Shown: in pieces, positions 8,572 through 16,818 of the stretch
Position numbering within the stretch: position 1 is the first letter of the stretch
Layout of the letters: every line of letters begins with the position of its first letter
NCBI GenBank assembly: GCA_003427395.1
Contig: BFEA01000448.1
Coordinates: forward strand, 414,090 to 439,089
Direction of reading: 5' to 3'
Length of the DNA: 25,000 nt
DNA from: Chara braunii
Taxonomy: Eukaryota; Streptophyta; Charophyceae; Charales; Characeae
Notes under the pieces: generated by a model
Database searches by the model: none
What the model was told of the DNA's origin: nothing
What the model saw: the letters and a program-made list of their open reading frames with translations, nothing else
Position numbers and translations under genes: made by a program

Positions 8572-9435
8572 TCACATAGCAGGCCATGGCGACTGGTGTC
8601 CATCGTCACAGTAAGGACAGTCGTAGATCTGTCTCCGCCTACCCCTTACAAATTCCAATGTTTGGACACCCGAACGGTGATGCGAAACTTTTCGTAGAGT
8701 GTAGTCATTGCAGTTGTCCTTGTGTTCCAACGTGAAGAATATGTCATCACACAATCCGAAAAGGAATTGAAGTTGGGCATGCACCAAACAGTCAACCCTT
8801 TGATTCAACTCTTTTGCGAGCGAAGGATCTATTTCGAATCGTTCACGGAAGCGCTCAAGAGCTCCTACGGACGAGGGCTCGCGAAAGTCTTCCCTCACAA
8901 GGAAGAAAACTCTCATTCGCTTACCACAAAGCTTGGCCGCCGTGAAAAGAGTCGGCACAGGGGTGCCATGGTTGAACAGACGAACTCGGCCATGGTAGTC
9001 TATGATCACAGGAAAACGCAACTGCGGCTTCCCGATGCAGTACCATGCGCAAAGTTTAGCATGCTGCTCGTCCATACAACCCCACTCTTGTTCGAAACGC
9101 AGCGACTCCCAGTAATTTATCATATCCTCGACGTCCATCTTCTCCTCCTGACTGGATGACACTTCCAATAGTTAGACTTCTTCTAAACTCCAGTAGAGGT
9201 ACCACATATTTGATCCTCTATCACGAACTATTGTAGTTTGTCCATCAACAACACGTGTTTCGGGTGCAATGTAACCGTCGAGGCCAACCCCAACTTCGAT
9301 ATGCAGATAATCGCTATCAAGACTGAGCGTTTCTTGTGCCCAAATGCATTTGTTCATGATGATAAGATCCGTGTCCACATTCTCGATCGAAAAGGAATAC
9401 TCGCTCGCGTACGACGAGGTTTCGTAGGACGTTTT
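8572..9435 (-). pseudogene. CPYC-GH family protein, gene C (in-frame TAA)
   Basis: This is the third tandem copy. The open frame begins after a putative splice acceptor (TACTAG at 9436-9441) and reads ETSSYASEYSFSIENV, then DTDLIIMNKCIWAQ, matching gene A. Further blocks are DYLHIEVGVGLDG, NMWYLYWSLEEV, KLCAWYCIGKP, PVIIDYHGRVRLFN, TLFTAAKLCGKRMRVFF, VDCLVHAQLQFLF, CDDIFFTLEHKD and YDCPYCDDGH. A TAA at 9172-9174 interrupts the linker after WSLEEV. Strong block-by-block agreement with A and B shows the stop is a late mutation. Its transcript would begin just beyond the 3' end of the transposase gene (9575). Confidence 0.7.
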
Positions 9436-9490
9436 CTAGTATACAACGTCGCACGATGTTGTGTCGTCGTCATGCATCCTGCAGGACAAG

Positions 9491-9512
9491 AAACCGGAAT
9501 TAGTTCGCAGTT
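9491..9512. repeat. palindrome-family member (degenerate)
   Basis: AAACCGGAAT-TA-GTTCGCAGTT lies between the start of gene C and the stop of the transposase. Confidence 0.6.
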
Positions 9513-9550
9513 CACGTCTTGTCATTATCTTAGCAGAGTTCGTAGCTACC

Positions 9551-9572
9551 AAATCCGAATCACTTCGCATTT
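9551..9572. repeat. palindrome-family member abutting transposase stop
   Basis: AAATCCGAAT-CA-CTTCGCATTT ends two bases before the plus-strand coordinate of the transposase stop (9575), the same arrangement seen at the end of gene C. Confidence 0.75.
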
Positions 9573-9574
9573 AT

Positions 9575-11948
9575 CTAAACGGGCACGTCGGACGGACCGG
9601 AAAGACAGCCGTCCCCCAAGGCCACAAGCGCTTTCTCGCAAACGGATGTGGGTATTGTAAGGCATGTCACAAATTTGTTCCCATCCGTCCTTTTGCGAAA
9701 AGGTCTTCTCCAAGAATAAGCCACGGTTTCAGCGCGTTGCCATTGTTCCTCGTCCGAAGTGGAAAGTTTCCACCTCTTTGTCCAAGCGTCGGAGTACCTT
9801 TCACAAAGATCGGACGAGTGACCTGTAGGCACCCACCACTGTATACATAAACAACCGAAATGAGGTGAGGAACGATCGTCCACAACCTCAGACTGTGCTC
9901 TGCTGACCCAGAACGGGACACCTTGAGACAGTTCCTCATCATGCGGCCTAACAATCAGAAAATCACCTTTGTTTATATGGCGCCAAGGGTCGAAGTCCAC
10001 TTTTGGACGGCCCGCCCTCGGTCCTACATATATAAGCGAAGCATCTGGCGAAGGAGGGTCGGCTTCTTTAACTTCCTCCACAATTTCGATTGATTGTGGC
10101 CAGAAGGTGTGAGGGTCGATCTCGGGCTTGTCCGCCCCGAGGACATCCTCTTCCTCACCCTCTTCCGTCTCCTTCTTCTTTTGTTTTTGGATCATATCTT
10201 CCGCCTCGACGAAGATGGCTTTCCAGTAAGACAAAGCATCCTCCCGCTTGTCGACGTCCTCCTTCCTATATGTCTGCCACATGTGTCTATGCTGTTCGAG
10301 GACGTCCACAATTTTTTGGACACTGTCACGAGCCATCCGAAAAACCTCTTTAACGACACGGGGAAACACATGGCTGTGGAGGGGAGGTAGGGCCTGCATA
10401 CAGCCCATCGACAACCGGGAACCAGTGAACCGGTCTGCCTTCTGGCATCCATTCCGCATCGGTACAGTACTTCTTGTACACCATGACGGGACTGCCGTCA
10501 CACATGAAGAATTTGAAGAGATGCGGTTTAGACACGCCGACGATGCTTCTGTCGACGTATCGATCCACTACCCGGCGCCAATCGGCAATGTGATCGAGCT
10601 CAATGCACTTCGGCGGTATCTTGTGCGACGACTCGATAAACGATAACAACTGCTTCATGGTGTAAGCATCGTTGTCCTTTAGTTTTTTTGAGAAAACACT
10701 AAAAGTCGCGTCTATGTCGGTATGTGTGTGGCCAACGAGCATGAACCCCACTTTGACATCTTCGAAAATCCCGAATTTCACCAGAAGAGAGGTCAAACAC
10801 ATAAGGTATTGGTTTTTGTTTTCCCTCCAGCAATTGTTCGTTTGGATTCGAAGGTGGCGTGGCCATTTCTGTCCCAACGCCTGTAACTCACATAGAGTCC
10901 GCATAACGTACGTCATGGTGCCATCCGAACCATGTACATAGAAAGGCAACTACGTGTAAACATAAATGGACGGTTTCGTGCCGTGAGTTACGACCGCGGT
11001 CAAGTTCGTTTTCATCATCATGTCGTGTCGATGATCCTTGGAGTAATTATACATGCCGATGTGAGGAATGGTTGTCTTTTTCTGATCCATTCCATCCACT
11101 ATAAGGCAGAGGTATTCCGCGGGGTTCAAAATGGAACGAAGTTTCCAGTCAGAGTAATCCGCACGGTGAGCGACCTGATCTAGTTGGTGTTTGCGGTGCT
11201 TTTCATCGAAATCCCTATGGTCACGAAGGAGAAAGGCGTTATCTTTGGCCTGTCTAAGGCGGACGCACTCGCCACACTTTGTGAACGAGTTGGACTTGGC
11301 AAGGTCGGCATGCCACAAGTACTTCCTGTCTGAAACGACGGTCTGACCCGCCGCTTCCAAGTCCTCCTTGATGGACTCATATACAAGGAGCTTCGTGAAA
11401 TAAGCAGGGAGCCTAACTTTAGGTCTCTGTGAGGTCTCCCTCACAACCATTTTGTTAGGCATAGCATCTCCATGTTCTTCCACGAACCTCGTCACACGAG
11501 CCAGCATGCTCACATACTCCGGTCTCGGGTTCAACAATCCCCATCGACCATGCCGTCTACGGACTACCCCGTCGGACTTGCACTTGCTATAACGACGAAA
11601 TGTGTTTCGACATATCCCTATTATTTTGCACCAACCAGCGATGCACACACAGCGTTTGCACTGCACTGGTTGGACTCTTTCCAGACCACCGTCGAGGATA
11701 GTGAAATTGTTGAGGGTTTGCATCCACCACTCGATCCTCCTTTCGAGGGACATTTCGTAATAAGCTTCGCGCACCGGTTTGATATCGTCAATGGTCAAGA
11801 CCCGAAGACACTTGTTTTTACAACATTTGTGCCGGCCTAAATTTTCGATTATATCTTCTCCTTTCTCCACGTAGGGGATGAGACAAAACCTGAAGGACTG
11901 CTTCGGGAGTTTCAGGGTGACTTCTGGTCGGGGACCTATGCGCTGCAC
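9575..11948 (-). pseudogene. DUF7869-like DDE-type transposase (TAG and frameshift)
   Basis: This is probably the mobilising enzyme of the element. The frame opens at 11948 just after CCTAG, which may be a splice acceptor. Blocks in order are: CCKNKCLRVLTIDDI (residues about 42-56); a Cys-rich QCKRCVCIAGWCKIIGI; RRHGRWG; EEHGDAMPNK; LPAYFTKLLVYESI; a CGECVRLRQAKDN block; VDGMDQKKT, presumed first catalytic Asp at about 285; TNNCWRENKN; GHTHTDIDATFS. The order DGMDQ ... DNxxRENKN ... VGHTHxDID is the signature I know from DUF7869 proteins. Three defects are visible. A TAG at 10950-10952 splits the protein. The expected Asp of the second motif is Asn (AAC instead of GAC near 10860). A frame change near 10390-10400 moves the C-terminal part into another frame (open to 9575). 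That C-terminal part has an acidic coiled stretch and a GDFLIVRP...PFWVSRA domain followed by WWVPTG. Confidence 0.75.
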
Positions 11949-12751
11949 CTAGGAATTTTGATCTGTCCGTGGGAGCGGTTCTCGGCAAATCGGATTGGGA
12001 GAATTCCGATGAACCTTAGAAATCTGTGTCTACAAAACCATTCTGCTAATTTTCCATTGCACCCGTGGCTGTCATCGACGGAGAGCCAATTTTTCCGGCT
12101 TCACATGCAATTCTCTTACCTATCTCGGCACTTTCACACACACATGTCGTTGCCTGTTCCCTATCAGACCCGTGTCTACCAGATGCACCGCACTGTTCCC
12201 GATCAGATCCGTTTCTATCGGGCGTACCGCAGAAGTTTGTATCCACCAATGACCGACTGTAGTCAAATGCTCGGGGTTCGGTAACTTCAATGCTTTCAGA
12301 CAGTCTACCCGTTGTTCGGACTAGATTTTGATCCAGTCGTTTCGGACACACCACATAAATCTGTGTCCACGAACATCCATCCACCGAGAAACGTGTCGAC
12401 ATCCCGAACACCCTCACTACCGGGGATTAGCGCTGTAGATACGCGCTGACAGTCGGGAGCGTCGGTAAAGCGAACAAAACGACGCCGAGTGGATGTCGTA
12501 GACGAGCCTGAATGATTCGTCGGGGTCAACATCGAGAACTCCCTTTTCAAACCGCAATGCCGATCAGAAAGAGCTTCCGGGCTGCTGTCACAAGAACTAC
12601 GTTCTCGAACATCGTCTTCTCCGTGTTGTCGTGACGGTGGCGGTGGCGTGACACAGTGGATGGGTTGGACAACCATTTGAAGAGACGATTCACATGGAAA
12701 CTGTACAACAAGACAATCACGTCAACGTATGACGAGGTCAGGGAAATAAAC
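11949..12751 (-). other. upstream region of the transposase, possible 5' exon with internal repeats
   Basis: On the minus strand two overlapping open frames (12676-12305 and 12417-12046) could be 5' coding sequence of the transposase. The second has repeated FVDTDLCG / LVDTNFCG and GSDREQ units encoded by an imperfect repeat of roughly 100 bp (12130-12380). The first has a Ser/Thr/Arg-rich SSTTSTRRRFVRF stretch. I cannot show that either is translated. There is no match to a known domain, and the frame would have to shift or be spliced to reach 11948. Confidence 0.3.
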
Positions 12752-12773
12752 AAGAGGGAGCAAACTCGCATTT
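12752..12773. repeat. palindrome-family member (degenerate)
   Basis: The right arm ACTCGCATTT is intact, while the left arm AAGAGGGAGC is decayed. It is the first site of the central cluster. Confidence 0.55.
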
Positions 12774-12906
12774 CTAATATTTATCACAAAACAGTGGAAC
12801 AACAACATTTGAATCCATATCGTTTTGTCGAACCCTGATGTGAAGCTCAAGTGGTATCTCAAGTCTGACTTCTCTCCCACTCGTTCAGTGTGCAAGTGGT
12901 TTGGAT

Positions 12907-13085
12907 AAGTCCGAGTAAACTCGCACTTTTTCAGGCGAGAGTACAAATGCGAGCTGATTCGGACTTATTCACCGTACAGTAAGAAATTAAGTTCATGGTC
13001 GGAACAAGAGCGAACACAAGTGCGAGTCAATTCGATCTTATCCACTAAACAACAAGAAATTTGAAGTGCCAATAAATTCGCACTT
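12907..13085. repeat. cluster of four palindrome-family members
   Basis: Sites are 12907-12928 (AAGTCCGAGT-AA-ACTCGCACTT), 12945-12966 (AAATGCGAGC-TG-ATTCGGACTT), 13018-13039 (AAGTGCGAGT-CA-ATTCGATCTT) and 13064-13085 (AAGTGCCAAT-AA-ATTCGCACTT). They are spaced 38, 73 and 46 bp apart, a much higher density than elsewhere, and lead straight into the 96-bp array. Confidence 0.85.
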
Positions 13086-13099
13086 CAAAGGAACATTTC

Positions 13100-13561
13100 A
13101 ATTACGCAAATACAAAAGGACTTCATGTTTTTGGGTCGAGAAGAGACGCGACTTATCGACTAAAGAGGAACAAATTTAGGGGGATGGTTGGTTGAAGAGC
13201 GAATAAATTCGCACTTGCAAACGAGCATTTCCGTTATGAAACTGGGGCTTATGGACTAAAGAGTCACAAATTTAGGGGGATGGTTGGTTGAAGAGCAAAT
13301 AAATTCGCACTTGCAAACGAGCATTTCCACTATGAAACTGGGGCTTGTGGACTAAGGAGTAACAAATTTAGGGGGATGGTTGGTTGAAGAGCGAAAAAAT
13401 TCCCACTTGCAAACGGGCATTTTCATTACGAAACTGGGGGCACAAGTGCGAGTTAATTCTGACCTATGGACTAAACAGTAACAAATTAAGGGGCTGGTTG
13501 GTTCAAGAGCGAATAAATTTGCACTTGTAAACGAGCATTTCCATTACGAAACTACGGGTAC
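13100..13561. repeat. 96-bp tandem array, each unit with one palindrome
   Basis: About four to five units share AAATTTAGGGGGATGGTTGG, AAGAGCGAATAAATTCGCAC (the palindrome) and CAAACGAGCATTTCC. The anchor AAATTTAGG starts at 13172, 13268 and 13364, exactly 96 bp apart. The next anchor is at 13483, 119 bp on, because an extra 23-bp segment carrying another palindrome copy (13444-13465) is inserted. Palindrome sites are 13195-13216, 13291-13312, 13387-13408, 13444-13465 and 13505-13526, with a degenerate one at 13562-13583. Confidence 0.92.
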
Positions 13562-13629
13562 AAGTGCAAGTTGTTTCCGGTTTGTTCTGCGTGTAGTACG
13601 AGCCACAGATCGTCGCAAGAGAGAAATAA

Positions 13630-14235
13630 GGAAAGATGGCGTACTATTTTTTAAGATGGAGAAAGATTGCGAAGCGATGGACAGACGGCGCATCGATGAA
13701 AATACATGGAGAGAGATGGCGCACCGATTGAGAGAGATGGCGCACCAAGAGAGATGGATGGAGTCACAGTCTTCCCCCGAATACAACGTCCGGTCATTAC
13801 AACTGAATTCGGGTCATCTTTCAGTCTAAAGGCAACTATAATGAACGTGCGTTGTATATTCCGGGGAAGAAGGTAGATGGCGCAGGAAGGGAAAGAGATC
13901 GCGAACTTATTGGGAGATGTGCCGCAGCGAGAGAGAGAGATTGCGCACCGATGGAGAAAGATGGCGCACCGAAGCAGATAGATGACGATGGAGATAGATT
14001 AGGAAAGATAGCGCAGCGATGGAGATAGATGACGAAGGACATAGATTAGGAAAGATAGCGCATCGATGGAGATAGATGATGAAGGAGATAGATTAGGAAA
14101 GATAGCGCAACGATGGAGATAGATGACGAAAGGTTGGTAGAGATCGCGCACCGGTGGAGAGAGATGGAGAGAGGATGCGCAACAATGGTTAGTGATGCCG
14201 CAGCGATGGAGAGAGAAGGCACAAGGATGACCAAG
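13630..14235. repeat. GATGGAGA-type purine-rich minisatellite
   Basis: Irregular short units such as GATGGAGATAGATGA and GATTAGGAAAGATAGCGCA are repeated many times. The minus strand has open frames rich in Ser, Leu and Pro across it, but these follow from the repeat composition. It lies between the divergent gene sets. Confidence 0.85.
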
Positions 14236-14374
14236 ATTTGTTATTGCACAATGTCAGTTCCATCGAGTTAAACCTTCGTTAAGCATACCTGTGACTTGTT
14301 TCGTGCGATTCCGCAGTGATGGGCGGCTTCACCGACGACAGTCTGAAACAACAATACAATGGCGATCGCGGGAT

Positions 14375-15250
14375 CGCGCAGGAGTGATGGAGAGCCTCTG
14401 GCGCAGGGATGGAGGTTGCCCGGTGGTCGAGAGAGATCGCGCAGTGATGGAGTGAGATGGAGAGTGATCACTCAACGATGGCGGGAGATCGTGCGGCGAT
14501 GGAGAGAGAAATCGCGCAGCGCTGCGGTGGGATAACACTGGCCAGGGCTTCGATAGCGATGGCCAGCGCTGCGGTGGAGAGCGATGGCGCACCGGTGGAG
14601 AGCGATGGAATGCGTTACAATGCAGCGATAGCGATAGCGATGGCAGCAATGGAACAGCGATAGCGATGGCGCACCGGTGGAGAGCGATGGCGCAGCGATG
14701 AAACAGCGATAGCGATAGCGCACCTGTGGAGATCGATGGCGCAACGATGGAACAGGGATAGCGATGGCAGTGATAGTTATGGCAGTGATAGCGATAGCGA
14801 TGGCGCACCGATTGAGAGATGGCGCAGCGATGGAACCAGCGTTGCGATGGCAGCGATAATGATGGCGCAGCGATGGAACCAGCGTTGCGCTGGCAGCGAT
14901 AACGATGACGCANGATGGCGCAGCGATGGAACCAGCGTTGCGATGGCAGCGATAATGATGGCGCAGCGATGGAACCAGCGTTGCGCTGGCAGCGATAACG
15001 ATGACGCAGCGATGGAACCAGCATTGCGATGGCAACGATAACGATGGCGCAGCGATGGAACCAGCGTTGCGATGGCAGCGATAACGATGGCGCAGCTATG
15101 GAACCAGCGTTGCGATGGCGCAGCGATGGCCAGCTCTGCGATGAGAACGATGGCGATTATCAGCGCTGCGATGGTCAGGCGAGCGCGACGGCTGCGATGG
15201 GGGATATAGCTTTGCATCGCGATGGCGATGAGCTAATCGCATCGATGGCG
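14375..15250. repeat. GCGCAGCGATGG-type minisatellite
   Basis: Units such as GATGGCGCAGCGATGGAACC and AGCGTTGCGATGGCAGCGAT repeat in varying order with nested higher-order duplication of about 48 bp and about 95 bp. Four or more frames stay open across it on both strands only because the units lack stops. It is a GC-rich, strand-asymmetric tract, and instability is expected. Confidence 0.92.
14913..14913. other. single N flanked by identical sequence (assembly join)
   Basis: The roughly 95 bases before the N (14818-14912) and after it (14914-15008) are identical, which is typical of two contig ends that overlap but were joined with one N. The true copy number of the repeat here is unknown, and one block may be artificial. 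Confidence 0.85.
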
Positions 15251-15412
15251 ATGGTGCATGCGGCTGTGGCGTTATATCCTCCAGGTAGAGACAGGGCATC
15301 TGGGAATCTGTTCGGACATCGGACACAGAATATGACAATTGAAGTTATATAATTTTACCTTCGTCGTGCAGATCTGGATGTGCGACCACCGAACCAGCTA
15401 TGGTGGAGGGAT

Positions 15413-15770
15413 ATCGAGCTAGGAAGAGCGAAGAGCGAAAGAGCGAACCGAACACAATGTGGCAACTGCGGACGGAGCGAAGAGCGAAGAGTGAGCGGGC
15501 TATGGCGGAAGGTGGTGGGGGCTGAAGACTAAATATCAGAACGCGAGCGGAAGCGATAGAGCGACTTGATCTTTGGAGCGACAACAAAAGGGATAACTCG
15601 AGGGCTGCAACGCCTTTTATACTTTGCTGCAGCAGGCCTCGCGTCAGGATCAAGGTGGGGCCGAATCGATTCGCATATCCAACCCTGGGCCCATAAAGCG
15701 CCATCAAGGTGGGGCCGAATCGATTCGCATATCGCACCCCTGGGCCCATAAAACGCCAGGGCCTATAAAC
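15413..15770. repeat. GAGCGAA-rich tract and 54-bp tandem repeat
   Basis: GAGCGAA/GAGCGAAG units are repeated at 15420-15510. At 15655-15770 a unit containing GGGGCCGAATCGATTCGCAT and CCCTGGGCCCATAAA occurs twice with a 54-bp offset, plus a third partial copy. The GCCGAATCGATTCGC core is itself palindromic but has a different centre from the main palindrome family. Two CATAAA/TATAAA-like boxes (15746-15770) could be promoter elements for the plus-strand genes to the right. Confidence 0.65.
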
Positions 15771-15989
15771 GGTAAGGGGTACCGGAAATTGTCAGCCGTC
15801 GATCAACAATTTTCAACCGCGCAGATGAACGGAGCCACTGATATGCCAGTGGCCCCAAAATCTTCGTCAACTCCGGTGTGCAATGATGTGACAATTTTCG
15901 AAAACAAGGGGCAAACAATGTCATTTTCGCAGTTCTAATTTGGACCGTCGATCGACATAATCCGACGCACGAGGTCAGGCGCAAGAATG

Positions 15990-16100
15990 TATAAGGTGCG
16001 GCGATTCGTTGTGCGCCGAGGCGGTTCGTTGCACGCCGAGGCCAGTCGACGGTTTATTTCGCGCCGAGGCGAGGCGATTCGTTGTGCGCCGAGGTAAAAA
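15990..16100. repeat. CGATTCGTTGTGCGCCGAGG short tandem repeats
   Basis: Four imperfect copies of a GCGCCGAGGCGATTCGTT-type unit of 20-35 bp occur at about 15999-16098. The repeats immediately precede the first plus-strand open frame. Confidence 0.8.
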
Positions 16101-16123
16101 ACACCGAAAATCTATAAGTTCCG

Positions 16124-16681
16124 GTGTCGCTCTCATTCGGACACGGTACCATCGTCTCGTGCGCCAAGACTCCTGGAGGTTTGCTCAAGCTGCAAACTAA
16201 CGGCTTGTACGACGAGTGCAGACTGCCTCTCAGAGGTGTTAAGGGTGTGCTGGTGACCATCAAGAGTTTCGGGGGGTACGGCTCGAACATGACGTTGTGC
16301 TCTCACGTCAAAGGCCTTTACGATGGCGGCAGCAAGTGTCTTCCATCGCCAGAGCAATATCTCGATCTCGCGATGATGGTGCTGAAAGAACGTCCGGTTC
16401 TTCCGCGAGAACATGTTTTTAGGCTTCTGCCACCCCATGACGGGTCGTCCGACTTGGCTCAAGAAACTCCAGGGACAACAGTGGGGCGCGGGAGTGCGAT
16501 TCACGACGTTGGGGGTCGGGCCAAGGGGCTCGCGCGCAGCGTTCGCACGCAGGTCGGCCCGGATGCTCCTGGGAACACGTCAGACTTGCATTCTCAGGGT
16601 ACAGGGACTCAACGGTTCGTTACTCCGAAACTCCTCAAGGTCCACTGCGGCGGCGACACGTATTCGCTTCGGATGAGATGA
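16124..16681 (+). CDS. hypothetical ORF upstream of the ParB-like gene
   Basis: This open frame of 185 residues is in a different frame from the ParB-like gene. The first half has a regular pattern (FGHGTIVSCAKTPGGLLKL, GVKGVLVTIKSFGGYGSN), while the second half is low complexity. A second frame in phase with the ParB-like gene is also open from about 16441 to the TGA at 16810, and reads naturally near its end (PTPSEKKRERQRMV). Either this ORF is a small separate gene or it is a 5' exon that is spliced into the large gene. No family recognised. Confidence 0.35.
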   Translation: MSLSFGHGTIVSCAKTPGGLLKLQTNGLYDECRLPLRGVKGVLVTIKSFGGYGSNMTLCSHVKGLYDGGSKCLPSPEQYLDLAMMVLKERPVLPREHVFRLLPPHDGSSDLAQETPGTTVGRGSAIHDVGGRAKGLARSVRTQVGPDAPGNTSDLHSQGTGTQRFVTPKLLKVHCGGDTYSLRMR

Positions 16682-16818
16682 GAAGAGAATCCGGCAGATC
16701 GGGGCAAGATGTCGGAGGGAATGAGGCTGAAGGGATGGGCGCTGTCCGCGAAAGCTCTGGCGGGGAGCCGACTCCTTCGGAGAAGAAGCGTGAGCGACAG
16801 AGGATGGTGTGAGAGGAG

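Noticed and set aside
13172-13500. TTTAGGG in each unit of the 96-bp array, reminiscent of plant telomere repeat
   Set aside because: Only one heptamer occurs per 96-bp unit, with no tandem heptamers, so it is not a telomere or an interstitial telomeric tract.
13100-13561. Regularly spaced repeats as a CRISPR array
   Set aside because: The whole 96-bp unit is repeated, with no unique spacers, no cas genes are present, and the setting is eukaryotic.
13630-15250. Long overlapping open frames on both strands (for example 14329-15024 minus, 14736-15041 plus)
   Set aside because: They exist in several frames at once because the repeat units lack stop codons. The translations are simple repeats with no domain.
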